Shown here: in pieces, positions 11,001 through 22,305 of the stretch
How positions within the stretch are numbered: position 1 is the stretch's first letter
Layout: every line of letters starts with the position of its first letter
Source: Globomyces pollinis-pini
Taxonomy: Eukaryota > Chytridiomycota > Chytridiomycetes > Rhizophydiales > Globomycetaceae
Assembly: GCA_025399215.1 (NCBI GenBank)
Contig: MU621261.1
Location: 1 to 37,383, forward strand
Reading direction: 5' to 3'
Length of the DNA stretch: 37,383 nucleotides
The notes under the pieces: model-generated
Databases searched by the model: none
What the model was told of the DNA's origin: nothing
What the model saw: the letters and a program-made list of their open reading frames with translations, nothing else
Position numbers and translations under genes: made by a program

Positions 11001-11172
11001 TATAGAAACATATAAATTTCATTTCATCCCATTTCATCCCCAACCTAATATAATATCTTTAAATCATTCTTAATGTTTCTTAACATGACCTAGTGACTAA
11101 TCCCAATAAATCTATTTTTGTTGCATAGCAATCAATAAAATAAAATACAGTGTATAACATTCAATTCATTAT

Positions 11173-14100
11173 TTATTTCAAAGCAAAAGTTTCATATACG
11201 TTTCCCAGTATGAACGAATCATTGAAATTATCTATACATGTTATGGTATTCCTGGAAAAATCTACAATATACTGAATGCCTCTCGTTGAATCTGATAAAG
11301 TTAGACTGTCTTTTGTCCGATTCGAAACAAGGTACTGGTATTCTAGGTTATCTGGAGTGACTGATGATATTTCATACCACTCTTCATCATTATCATGTCT
11401 AATAAATGATTTTCTTAAAAAGAAATTGTTTGTCCAATTGATTTTGATTGCATTTAGACCATTGACACCTGAATCAGTCAAATTTTCTTTAGAGCCCTCC
11501 CTGGAACTCAAATCAACAGCTTTCTCCCTCAAACCACGAATCACAGCTTCTCTTGTAGCACCAGCGCCTATTCTAATACTTTTGTAAAACTGCTCAGTCC
11601 ATATATCATCTCGTGCATCAAGTAGTATGTTGGACAGGTCAAATACAGATTTTTTGATGGTACTGTTGGTTGATTTTAACCCCTATACTTAGTGAAAATA
11701 AAAATACCTTCACAATTTGTTGGATTAGTAATGGATCGAACAGTTGAATTAACTCCGGATTGTTGATCTTCACAATCGTTCGACTAGCCAAACCGATACA
11801 ATCTACAAATCCAACTTCAACTTCTAATATTGATAAAACAGCATGCATTAAGATTTCTGGATCTGTTAGATTTTCAATCAGATTGACGGTTTTGGTTACC
11901 AACCCAGCAATTTCCTATCGTGAGTAATTATTTCAATACCAATACGGGTTGTAGTTCAAATACTGCTCTTAGTAAATTGGTAACCATTGGATGATCCAAA
12001 ACTTGAGATGGGCAGCTGTTCAACTGTGCTTGCAATGCCTCTAATCGGTCTTTAACAACTCTTGATTCCAAAGCATTTGATTGTAGAGAGGTTATACATG
12101 AATGCAGTCCATTGGTATATGAGGTAAGATCTTGATGACCAATAGATGTAGTTAGAGCTGACTTTGAATCCATTACAGTTGATTTCTCCAGCAAAGTATT
12201 TTTTTCGTACATATCTGAATCGGAATTATCTGCTTGGTAATGGCTCAAATCCATACCATCACTAACAATGCTGGAGGCATCATTGTCTTTCTGGGTTGGC
12301 TTGGTTAAGACCTGATAACTGTTTGAAACACCAAAGAATGAATCTGTAGCTTTAGACAATAGAGATTGAGAACCCAAGTTGACAGACCCATATTCCATAC
12401 CTTTTCCGATGGAAAGAGAAGGCATTAAATTTGATAAATTATCAGTACCGAACGAATCTCCTGTGACTATAGGGTGGCTTCCAGTTAAATTCGATTCAAT
12501 GCCATTTGTATCAGACAGTGCATTAGGTGCTTCAGGATCATACTTAGTTTGAGTCACATCTGGTAACTCAAAATTATCTCCAGATACTCCATCATCAGCA
12601 TTTTCAACATGGATTGCCACTGAAACAGGTAATTGATCCATTTCCAATTTTGTGTTTGTGTCAAGAATAATGTCCTTTGGTTCGGAATGAACTGGGATAT
12701 CCACAACTGAGTTTATGATCCGGTCGGCATCACTATGAACATTCGGAAGGAAGTTATCTTGAGTTGTTGTGGCTTTAATGGAAGAAGCGGATTTAGAACC
12801 AGTCAGCGGGTGTAAGTTCGATTCTTTTTCGGTGCTCATAGATGAGAGTGGGGCAGTATTTGATTCTTTTACATCATCAATGCTTTTAGGTTGTAGAGAT
12901 TTACGTGGTTCGGAGATTGTGAAAGGCTGAACAATAGTTTTTGATATCCCTGATTCAGCACTTACTGGAGAGACAACAGGATCAGGTTGTGGATGTAAAA
13001 ACGTGGAACCAACCATCGATTTTCTTCGTGAAACTTCGAATTCATTGACTATAGTTTTAGCTGGCAAAACGCTTTCGTTGTCTACAGAGACAGGAGTTGG
13101 CTGCAAGCATATAGAACTAGCCGTTGATTTTCTTCTTGAAATTTCAAATTCATTCACAGTAGTTTTAGCTGGCAAAGATTTTTCATGATCCATGGAACCA
13201 GGGCTTGGTTGCAAACACATTGAACTAACCGCTGATTTTTTTCGTGAAATCCCCATCTCATTCATTATAGATTTTGGTGACAAAGAGTTCTCATTATCTG
13301 CAGAGCCAGAAAATGGTAGTAAGGAAGAGGAACCAACCATAGATTTTCTTCGTGAAACTTCGAATTCAGCTACTTTAGTTTTCGCTGGCAAAGCAATTTC
13401 ACTGTCGACCGTAATAGAAATGGGTAACAAGGAAGTAGAACCAACCATTGACTTTCTTCGTGAGACTTCGAATTCGGCCACAATAGTTTTAGCAGGCAAA
13501 TTGCTTTCGCAATCTTCTTTGCTTAATGCTGTTGGTTTCACAATTACATTTTCCGGTGAACCATTATCCTTACTGTCACCAGCAGGTCGAAGAAAAGCAA
13601 GTTTAGGCGTTGAAAGTCTTTGAGAGCACTCGAATTCTTTCACGCTAGTTTTTGAAGGAATGTCTTCCGATACTTGAATAATGACTTCACATTTGGAATT
13701 AGATTCAAGTTCGTTGATGTTTTCTTCTTCATGACTACTTATCAACAATTGAGCACCGTCCGATGACTTTCTTCGCTCAGCTTGAGCCTCTTGATTATTC
13801 GATTCTGCTGCGATCGAATTACTATCTTGTATGATATCCAATTTTTCTATTTGATCCTGCACTGAACTATTGCAAATATTTGTCGGAAATTGATCATCTA
13901 CAATGGATACGTCTGACATTTTAGGTGGTGCAATTTCAGAATTGGTTGTTTCTAATTTTGGTGCCTTGCCAGTATCTTGATCAGAGTGTAACTGCAGTTG
14001 TGTATGCCCTGATGGTTTGACCAATTCTTCAGCAATACTAGTACCAACTGTTTTCCCTTCCACTGAGACTGGAATTCCTGATTTGCTTTGATTCATTGAA

Positions 14101-17100
14101 TTTGCTTTCGCTGCGGTCTTGAGTTCAAACGGAACTACAGTTGTCCTAGAAAGCCGTTTAAATTTAGAGGACTTGTCTTTTTCCTTTGGAACAAAAGGAG
14201 TTTTTGGTGCCGCTAATTTTTGAAGATCTAATTTTGGCTGCTTTAGGGTAAAAGCTGAATGGCTTTTGTTGAAATTCTCCATTTGTTTAGAATCCAGTCC
14301 AGTTCCATTGAAAGATTGGCTTGTTTCCATCAGATGCATTGGCTCTGCTTCATTTAACAGCATATCAGTAAACCCTCGTCCAATAACTCCAAGAGATGGA
14401 GTATTACGAGTGTTTCCATTGGTTTCTTGCAGATTTGATTCATTTTTGGTTGAATTCTCTAATAACGCCTTCACATTAGCAGGTGTAGGTGTTGTTGCGG
14501 TGTTCCATTCAACCTTTGATGCCGGACTCAATTCATTTTCTCTAGTACTTGTAGACTCTTTAACAACCATAGATGGATTAGGAGTTGTACTTGGGGATGT
14601 TAATAGTAGGTCATCAATATTCTACTATAAGTAACATATAGAAACTACCTTGAACATGGAAGCTTTAGTAGGTGTTGCTGATTCAGCTCGGAATTGTGCA
14701 GATATATCTCGGATTGAGCCACGGGATGCACTATTCCTACGTATACTTTCAGTACTAGACATACGTCGGGCATTTTGCTAAACATTATCAATAATTGAGG
14801 TTACGATCTGGGGCGACGATATTGTAGGAGGCAGGATAATTTTATCTAACAATTTTTCTACAGCAGCTTTATCTGATGCGTTGATAGAATGAACAGCGTA
14901 TGCAAAAGTTTCTTCAAACAGCTGAGAAAATTTAGTGAAAAGGCACCGAAGCATTGCCAAATATGAATGCTCTGTTTCTTTCACTGTACATGCCAATCGA
15001 GAGATCACTGTTTTACACACTAATATTAATAAAAACACCACTACCTGTTAACTTTGAAAGCGTTTCAGATAGTTCTTCGTTGGTTAAGCTATCTAAATAA
15101 CCAATAGCTCCAATTCTGAATTTGTAAGAGTTCTTTGGATTTGCTAAACTATAAGCAATAGCTTGACCAATGAGTGCAAGGGGTATTGTGATTTTCAAGT
15201 GATGTATGATTTTAAGTGCGTTTTGAATTATTCCTGCCTTAATCTTTTGATTAGGGGTGAAACATAAACATGTTATACGGGTAAATATTTTATCCAAAGT
15301 CTTCTGTGGCAGGTTAGATGATTGAACGTAAGCAAAAATACTATTTAAAGCATTTTGTTGGACTTTAAAGTGAGTATCATCGAGTCCATCAATCATCAGC
15401 TGTAATAGTCTCTCGTGTAAAGAGGAGGAATAGTCAATTCCGGTTACATGATGCTCGTGGTTGAAATAGGCTTCTAAGATTTCGAAAACTCGAAGGCGAA
15501 TTTCCCAATCTTTACTCTCAGCCTCCACCTGTAATTGAATCAAATTAATTGATCCCGATTGTAAATTAACTTTTGGTTTCGCCACTCGAGCAGAAAGGGC
15601 AATGCGAGATTTAACTTTAGGTTTTATAGAAACATTGGCTGCATTTGAAAGCGAGTCTAAACTACTTCCCGATACTTTGGAGTTTAAGTGTGGTGTAAAT
15701 TCTATATTGCTGGTAGTGCAAATGGCTTCTTCCGATTGTGATAAAGTGAGTTCTTTAATTTTCACATTTTGTTCACTGTCTACCACAGAGGGTATACCAA
15801 TCTCTGACACTTTGATATCCTCCAAAGTTTTAGTAAGTACAGCCGTGCTTAAATCACTATCAAATGGCTTTGCAACTGCTAAATTTGTGAGAGATTTTTT
15901 GAATCCATTTAAATGGTCATTCAGTGGTGGACTTGCTGGCGGTTCAACAACCTTTGACTGCGATTGATCGCTTATAGAATTTCTACGTGACTGATTGTTA
16001 CTGATATCTGAAACTGGAACCCTTTGAGCTGGTTGAAGGCGCGGTTTGTTAACCACTTCCGAAGAGGTCTGGCGCACAATTCTTTGTGGTCCACTCATAA
16101 CGATGCGCTGCTGGGGTGTGTTTGAGTTTAGACTATTTTTAACATTTTGATCGTGAGTAACTCTGCTTGGTCCATCTAAGTGACGTTTAAAATCAGTTGA
16201 GTTGGTTTCCGTTTGAGAATCAGCCCTGGCACGCTTGGGCAACATGTCGACGGAATTAACATCAATATTTGACCGATCTATCGCAATATCTAAACGCTCT
16301 TTTGATGTTGTTTTCTTATAAAATCCCTGAAAGTCGTCTTTGCGAATGGGACGTGTTGCAAGAGGCTTTTTAGTCGCTAATGGTTCACCAAGTTCATAAC
16401 TAAACGGTTTTATCGTTTTTTGGGACACATCTAACAAATTAGAATGGTGATTTGGGTTACTATTAACAATCCTCTTTCTATCTAACTTTAGAGTTTTCTT
16501 TGCTGCCTCTGAAAGCTTCTCTGAATATCTGTTTTTAGATATCTATTTTAATTACCTCTCATATAAATCCGGGAAACTTGATTTGTAATACTCAAACAAT
16601 TGTTTTGAGCCATTTCGAACTTCTGGTGTCGGATCAACTACTCCAGTTGTAATAGCGGACTCAATAAATGTTGTTGAATGCCTCAATTTTGCTGTATCAT
16701 TTGTCTCGACCAGCAAGACCATACACTCCATAGCCGAATGTCGAAGGGTCTTTGAGGGACTTTTTAAGCTTTCCACCAATATGGGTGCCAAAGATATAAC
16801 ACCAGCTAGTTGAATACATTTCTTTAAAGTAGCTTGAGCAGATGCGACATAAACTCTAATATTAAATGATCAAAACAATACTTGTTTGCTCTTGTAGTTA
16901 ACTTCAACACTGCAGGCAATAATGCATCTGCCCAAGTATCAAACTGATCGGGTATTTGCTCTGCAAGCGTTGTAATTAATTCCAATGCCGTTCTTGCCAA
17001 TCTTGTCCGTTCGCTATTTAAAGCTTGAATAATTGAAGCTTTTAATGGCTTCAAGGAATTCATAAATCCAGGAACAGAGTGTGAGTTTTTAATAATAGCA

Positions 17101-17261
17101 GTTGTTTTCAGTAACGATTCTTCAAATTTCATCCAAGTTTGTTCTGTTTCTTTCTGTTCAAACAGACGAAGAGCTTGTTTGACGTACATATCCAGACTGC
17201 TCTGATCCGTCTAAGGTTAATTCTATTTTCTCATAACTATCATTGTCTCTGGTTTTTTCAT
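11173..17261 (-). CDS. CLASP: CLASP-family microtubule rescue factor, very large, with repeat array
   Basis: Nine exons close in frame to 1,959 aa: 17261-17238, 17210-16882, 16855-16556, 16528-15045, 15019-14805, 14777-14649, 14621-11940, 11914-11708 and 11682-11173. Introns are 25-27 nt. The N-terminal TOG/CLASP_N domain (exons 2-3) shows RTALELITTLAEQIPDQFDT, ADALLPAVLKLTTRANKVYV, then LKSPSKTLRHSAMECMVLL and PTPEVRNGSKQLFEYY. A second TOG domain follows a basic, Ser-rich linker (about minus 15580-14950; SKDWEIRLRVFEILEAYF). Exon 7 is mostly disordered and carries an SGIP motif of the EB1-binding SxIP type (about 14070) and five strong plus several weak RRKS repeats. A helical C-terminal domain ends the protein. 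CLASPs promote microtubule rescue and kinetochore/spindle attachment. Most family members are considerably shorter. An alternative start is M7 (17243). Confidence 0.88.
12890..13690 (-). repeat. In-frame coding repeat array in CLASP (five strong copies, about 105-114 bp)
   Basis: Five copies beginning near plus-strand 13012, 13117, 13229, 13339 and 13444 encode variations of LPAKTxVxEFEVSRRKSMVGS followed by a variable 12-16-residue spacer rich in S and P. Flanking degenerate copies read KTIVQPFTISEPRKS (about 12900) and KTSVKEFECSQRLS (about 13640). The third copy is most diverged (SPKSIMNEMGISRKKSAVSS). The conserved core is K[TS]-x-[VM]-x-E-[FM]-x-[VI]-S-R-[RK]-K-S. RRKS fits a basophilic (PKA-like) phosphorylation consensus. 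Copies are imperfect in nucleotide sequence, so this is an old expansion under protein-level constraint rather than a recent slippage event. Confidence 0.85.
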
Positions 17262-17443
17262 ATGTGGTAAGAAAAGATCTTGTCCAGAAAGTGAATGTCT
17301 AATTTGAAAAAATGCAACTTTACGATGATTTGGAAAATCGAAGAAGTTCTTGAAATTATATTAATGTAAACTCAATAGTATGTAAATCAGTAATTAGTGT
17401 AGTGTCTTTAATGATTGTTGAGTTAAATTTCAACTTTGCTTAT

Positions 17444-19701
17444 TTATTCTCCATGTGTCATTCCTTTGGACATCTTCTTCGCTCTTTGGTTTCGATGTTG
17501 TCCACGACGATGGCCACCTCGTCCCCGACCACCACGTTGTGGATTAGAACCAGGTTTAGTATTATTGTTAGATCCTTCTGGTTTAAGAGGACTGGCTTTA
17601 CTACTCGGCTCTTCTGGTTCGCTAATTGATCCGTCTGTAGTGTTTTCAATTTCCAGTACTGGTTCTTCTCGAACTTTGTTGCCCTTCCATTCATACTTTT
17701 GCAAAATCAATTCTTTCTTTGGCTACTTATTAAAGACACAATTTCATTACATTTCTATTCAGCATTATATACCATCCTTCTAACTGTTCATCGCTCCAAT
17801 GGGTAGTCTCTCTCAATTTTATCCTATCTTTACTCTTTCTTTGTGAAATATGAAATATGGTGGGATTTGAATTATATAACTCCACCAGGATGCGCTCAAC
17901 ATCATTAGAGGATTTCGAATTGGTAGAAGGATTCTCTTTCTGTGAGTCCTCTTCATAATTTCCAGATAACTTAATATCACTTCCATCATATGTATCATCA
18001 TATCTAATGAAAAGTTAAATAACGCCGATTACTCATCATCTTCTTCGTATTGACTTGCAAGAATAAGTTGCTTTTGTTCTTCGATAAATCTTCTTCGATC
18101 CGCTTCATCATCAACAAACTTCCTACAAAGAAATTAACATCATACGCATGTTACTCTTCTTTTCCAATATGAAATGTATCAGGGTTGAGCTTTTGGCCAG
18201 CAAATATATCATATTTATCACCATCAAATATATTTCTTCTTTCTGCGAGCAAATCAGGAACTTCGACAATTTCATCTGTTTGCGTGTCATGATCACTTGC
18301 AACTTCAACTAAGCTGATTTCATCATCTTCAACACTCTTGAAAGCCATATTGTTCTGAAGCACATTAGTCCTAAACATTACCCAATGCACATACTTTACC
18401 TTGGCATTGTTTTATCTAATTTTCTGAGGTAATCTGGTAATTCATCTTCAAGCAGCTTCATGATAACTGTCTCAGAGTCTTTAAAGGCAACTAAACAAGC
18501 CTTTTGAAAATGTTAAAACAAAATAACCTTACTTCAATAAATCCTTCTCCCAGATCAGGGAATAAATCATGTACTGCAGAAATTTGAGTCAGTTTTTCAA
18601 TTTCGTTTTCTGAATCCATCTGGGACATTTAAAAAATAATGGAATTACCTTTATTGTCTCCTTCAAAGGCGAATCAACTCTGGATATATCAGTATTAAAT
18701 AATTCAGCTTGAAGTTTTCTTTGCACTTCAGAGTTTCCAGAAAATGTAACCAGATGATCAAATGAGATTACCATATATTCCACTCTTGTTTTATCAATAT
18801 CTAGTTTATCAATATATGATTTTAAAGCTTTAGAGACAAAGTGAGTGATTTCTAAATCTAACAGAAATGGTGCATCTACCAAGTATTCTACTGGTTCAGA
18901 TACTTGATTGAGGTCAAATAATTTCAACAAAACATCACAGATTTCATTAAAAGTAGAATCCAATTCGTTCAAATTCTTAATATCATCCTTTAATAGTAAT
19001 TCGATAGGTTTCCAATAACAAAATTCAATCCATGTGTTGCAAGTCTTCAAAATTGTTTTCTTTAATGTGACACATGTTGATTTCACCTCGTCTGACAAAT
19101 CATTTAGCATATTGATAGCATCATATGTGTTATTAAATAAGAGTAATGGTGATGAATCACTCAGGGCGTGTATTGAAGGACTGGTGGCAGTGGATATGAA
19201 CAAACTAATTGTATCAAACAATTCGATAAGATTCAACAACTTTGAATTATCAAGTGATGCAGTGACATTCTTTCCTTTTCCTTTTCCCTTTCCTCCACTT
19301 GTTTGACTTGATAATACCTTGCCAATTGAGTCAATGATACGATGAATGGAGGAATCAAACATAGAATTCCAATGAGAGTTTAATATTAATAAATCATGAA
19401 TGGCTTTAGGGTTGGTTGCTCCAAAGTGTTGAATTAGTAATATAACTCTATAATATGGTAGAACAGTGTCCAGCATTTCAGTATGATTATCCATTGAGGT
19501 AGTAGTTATCCATCTACAAAATAGATAAAATAGTTGCTGATCAAATTTGTGATTATATGAGATAGTTTTAGAGAGACAATAATGGTCAATCCAAGTCCAA
19601 TTTTCTACCATCTGTATACTTGCTTTCCAGAATTCTTCATCGTTCAATGAAAGGAGAGTTGATATGTGTTTGACTGTATTATCTATCGTATCTGAATCCA
19701 T
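17444..19701 (-). CDS. ASCC2: ASCC2/Cue3-family ribosome-collision (RQT) factor with CUE domain
   Basis: Exon 1 is 19701-18649 (351 codons), joined in phase 0 across a 29-nt intron to exon 2 (18619-18533). Further exons reach TAA at 17444. The N-terminal half has the ASCC2 features FWKASIQMVENW and HYCLSKT. The CUE domain spans the exon 2/3 junction: AVHDLFPDLGEGFIE then ACLVAFKDSETVIMKLLEDE, the DLFPDLG element being the ubiquitin-contact part. Downstream are ERRNIFDGDKYDIF, KKFVDDEADRRRFIEEQ and the conserved acidic YDDTYDG, and the C-terminus is RGG-rich and ends NQRAKKMSKGM, as in animal ASCC2. ASCC2 binds K63 ubiquitin chains on collided ribosomes and helps the ASCC3/Slh1 helicase split them. 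It lies downstream of ATG16 and upstream of CLASP on the same strand. Confidence 0.88.
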
Positions 19702-20019
19702 TTAGTTTGGGTTGAAATTCTCTTTCTTTTTTAAGTCTTGAAATCTATGACTCAAATGACACCATTAGGCACCTTATTCAAATTAAATACTTTCGTTGCT
19801 ATCTCTGGTGTATGGAATGAACGTAATTACGTAGCTTTATATTGGTAACTTAGTTGTCATTCTATATTGGAGAGTTGAAATGATGCAATTGTTAAATGGA
19901 TATCATTGTTCGCATTCATTCAGTAAATTAGGTTTCCTTATCCTAAAACAAAAATATTTTAAATAATTGAGTATAAATATCTGGTTTTTACATATCCAAC
20001 TCATATATTAGGATACATT
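19702..20019. other. Intergenic region, ASCC2 promoter side
   Basis: This 318-bp gap lies between the ATG16 stop and the ASCC2 start, both on the minus strand. It is AT-rich and must hold the ATG16 3' end and the ASCC2 promoter. I see no gene, repeat or named site in it. Confidence 0.5.
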
Positions 20020-22184
20020 CTAGTCATCATGTGTCCATTGAACAATAGCCCGTTCACGATCAGATACAGAAAACAAGTTAGACCCTCCTAAAGGTGACCA
20101 AACAACACCACATATGTTGGAACTACAAGTCAATATCCAAAAACAAAATACGAATGCTTGGACAAAGTAGAAACCAGTTTGGAGTCTTTCCACACATAGA
20201 CCTTGCCATCACTTGAACCACTCGCGATAAATTGATTATCCGAACTGAAGCAAGATTTGGAAAAATTGGACCCTGGCCGAAATCCTGCAGCACTACTGTT
20301 AAAAAGATGAATATACCTGCAGGTATATAGGCAATTATACATTCTAATATCCACAACTTTGATTGTATTGTCTCTTGAAGTGGTCATGATCTTTTGTTCA
20401 TCTGTAGAATAAATACAATAAAAAAGCATACCTGATGACACTTGGACACATGTAATTTGACCAAAATGAAGCCCAGATATCTCTCTTACATTGTTTCCGC
20501 TTTTTGCATCCCATATTCTCAAGTTGTTATCCAAATGACCACTTGCAATTAGTGACCTGTTGGTAAGTAAATCAACGAAACAAACTACCCATCAGCTGAC
20601 ATGGGTGATAAGTCATTGCAAGATGATAACGTAAAAATGGTTTTTATACCTGGAAAATGAGTAGATGATGTAATTACAATATCCTTTTGTTAAATCCCAA
20701 ATCTAGGGCTTTAGCTAACACTATCAATCCCACCTTGATAGTTCGGTCATGGGATCCAGATATAACAGAATTTGTGTCAGTGAACTTTGATGCATATATT
20801 TTAGAATGATGGCCAGTTAGAGTATGCTAATATAAAAGATGAAATACTAACCAGCAGTCTTCTTGAATTGATATCCCATACTTTGGTTGAATTATCATTA
20901 GAGCTGGCCAATACTAAATCGCCAAATCTATTGAAACAAATGGACATGATTGCTTGTAAAGAACCTGTCAAAACAGTTTTGGGTGATCCTAAACCGTTAA
21001 ATTGGACCTATCGGAAAGTATGAAATAAACAGAGTATTGAACATTTAATGATATTTTACCAGAAGCAATATCATGTAAAATTAGTTTCTTATCATTCCCA
21101 CCACTGGCCAACAACGAACCATCTGAGTTAATTGCCAACGCACTAATTTCATCATCATGGGCATTTTTCTATCATTAAAGTCAGCTACTAGTTACGAATT
21201 GTTTGTAGAATTTGGTGGGTAAGATAGATGAATGTACATCACTAGTCCTTTCAAAGGATTTTTGTGATTCAGTATTGGTTCGGAATATAGAAAATACTCG
21301 ATTTGATAAACTTTCTTTGGTTTTCAATGCTCTATAGATATGGTTAGAATCACAATGGTTGTACGTTTCGACATATTCATTAGCTTGGTTCATTTGTTTA
21401 GCGACTTTTTCCTTTTCTTCAATCCATCGCTCGACCAGATCCTGAAAGGAATGAATATTTGTATTGAACAAACCTTATTTTCCTTTTCAATATCTTTTAG
21501 TTTTTGTTGGCAATCTTTCAACTGTTCTTCTCGTTGTACCAACTCCAACTGGTGAGTAGACAATTCGTCTCTTAATATCTATGGATATTAAAGATTTTCT
21601 AGTTATAACTTGAATCACACGATCTTTTTCTCCAATCAATTCATTTGTATCTGCTAATTTTTGGGTTAAGGTTTTGTTTTGCTTCAATAAATCATCTCTC
21701 CTATACATTAAATTCCAAAGATTACTCTGTTGTCAAATCCTTGATTGTTTTTTCATAATCTTGAACTTGATCCATTAAGTTTACAATTCGTTGAGTATTG
21801 ATAGCATTGCTTTTATATAGATCTTTTTGTTCTGAATTCAATTGATTTATCTGTTCCAGTAGTTCTTGTTGTTTTGGATGATCTGAGTATTAACAGTTAC
21901 AAGTCACCTTGAATATTTCTATGAAATCTTGGTTAATACATTGAATACATACTCTTGCAAATGGTTAATTTGATTCAATAAGTCAGTGTTTTTAGTTTTC
22001 AAATCTTGAATTTCTGTTTGTTGAAATGCATTGGTTTGATTGGATATTGCCAGTTGAATTGAAAAATTATTGACTACAGGAATTGAATTAATTTGAAATA
22101 AATACGATCATCAAAATAGGAATAATCTGTTGATTTCAAGTTATTCAATTGGTTTAAAAAATCAGTTTTCCAGTGGATTGTCAT
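20020..22184 (-). CDS. ATG16: ATG16 with coiled coil and C-terminal WD40 propeller
   Basis: The start is the ATG complementary to 22182-22184, giving MTIHWKTDFLNQLNNLK, which matches the ATG5-binding N-terminus (W-K-x-x-x-x-x-Q-L). A 32-nt intron follows at DD|LNNFSIQL. A long coiled coil rich in Q, L, N and K covers about 22080-21400 and contains DLVERWIEEKEKVAKQMN, aligning with the LVTRWMAEKAQE segment of animal ATG16L1. The remainder is a WD40 propeller: SGSHDRTIK (about 20750), DNNLRIWDAKSG (20520), SRDNTIKVVDIR (20370), ASGSSDGKVYVWKD (20190) and a last blade ending near IVQWTHDD (TAG 20020-20022). ATG16 scaffolds ATG12-ATG5 to lipidate ATG8. Many small introns interrupt the propeller, and I did not fix each one. 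Ascomycete Atg16 lacks this propeller. Confidence 0.88.
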
Positions 22185-22305
22185 AAAGAAGGAAAATCAA
22201 ACATCAATTCAAAATAGCTGTATATTGGACATTTATGTAATTCAGCTAGAAAGAATCTTTAACTGAGCATTTAAAAATTAATTCACATCAAGTTTATAAG
22301 AATAA

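Noticed and set aside
12950..13623. Plus-strand open frames opposite the CLASP repeat array
   Set aside because: They are mirror frames of the repeat, with no start context or domain; the minus frame joins conserved CLASP domains.
17402..17783. Plus-strand Arg/Pro-rich frames opposite the ASCC2 C-terminus
   Set aside because: They are antisense to the RGG-coding stretch, which explains their composition; the minus frame ends in the conserved ASCC2 tail.
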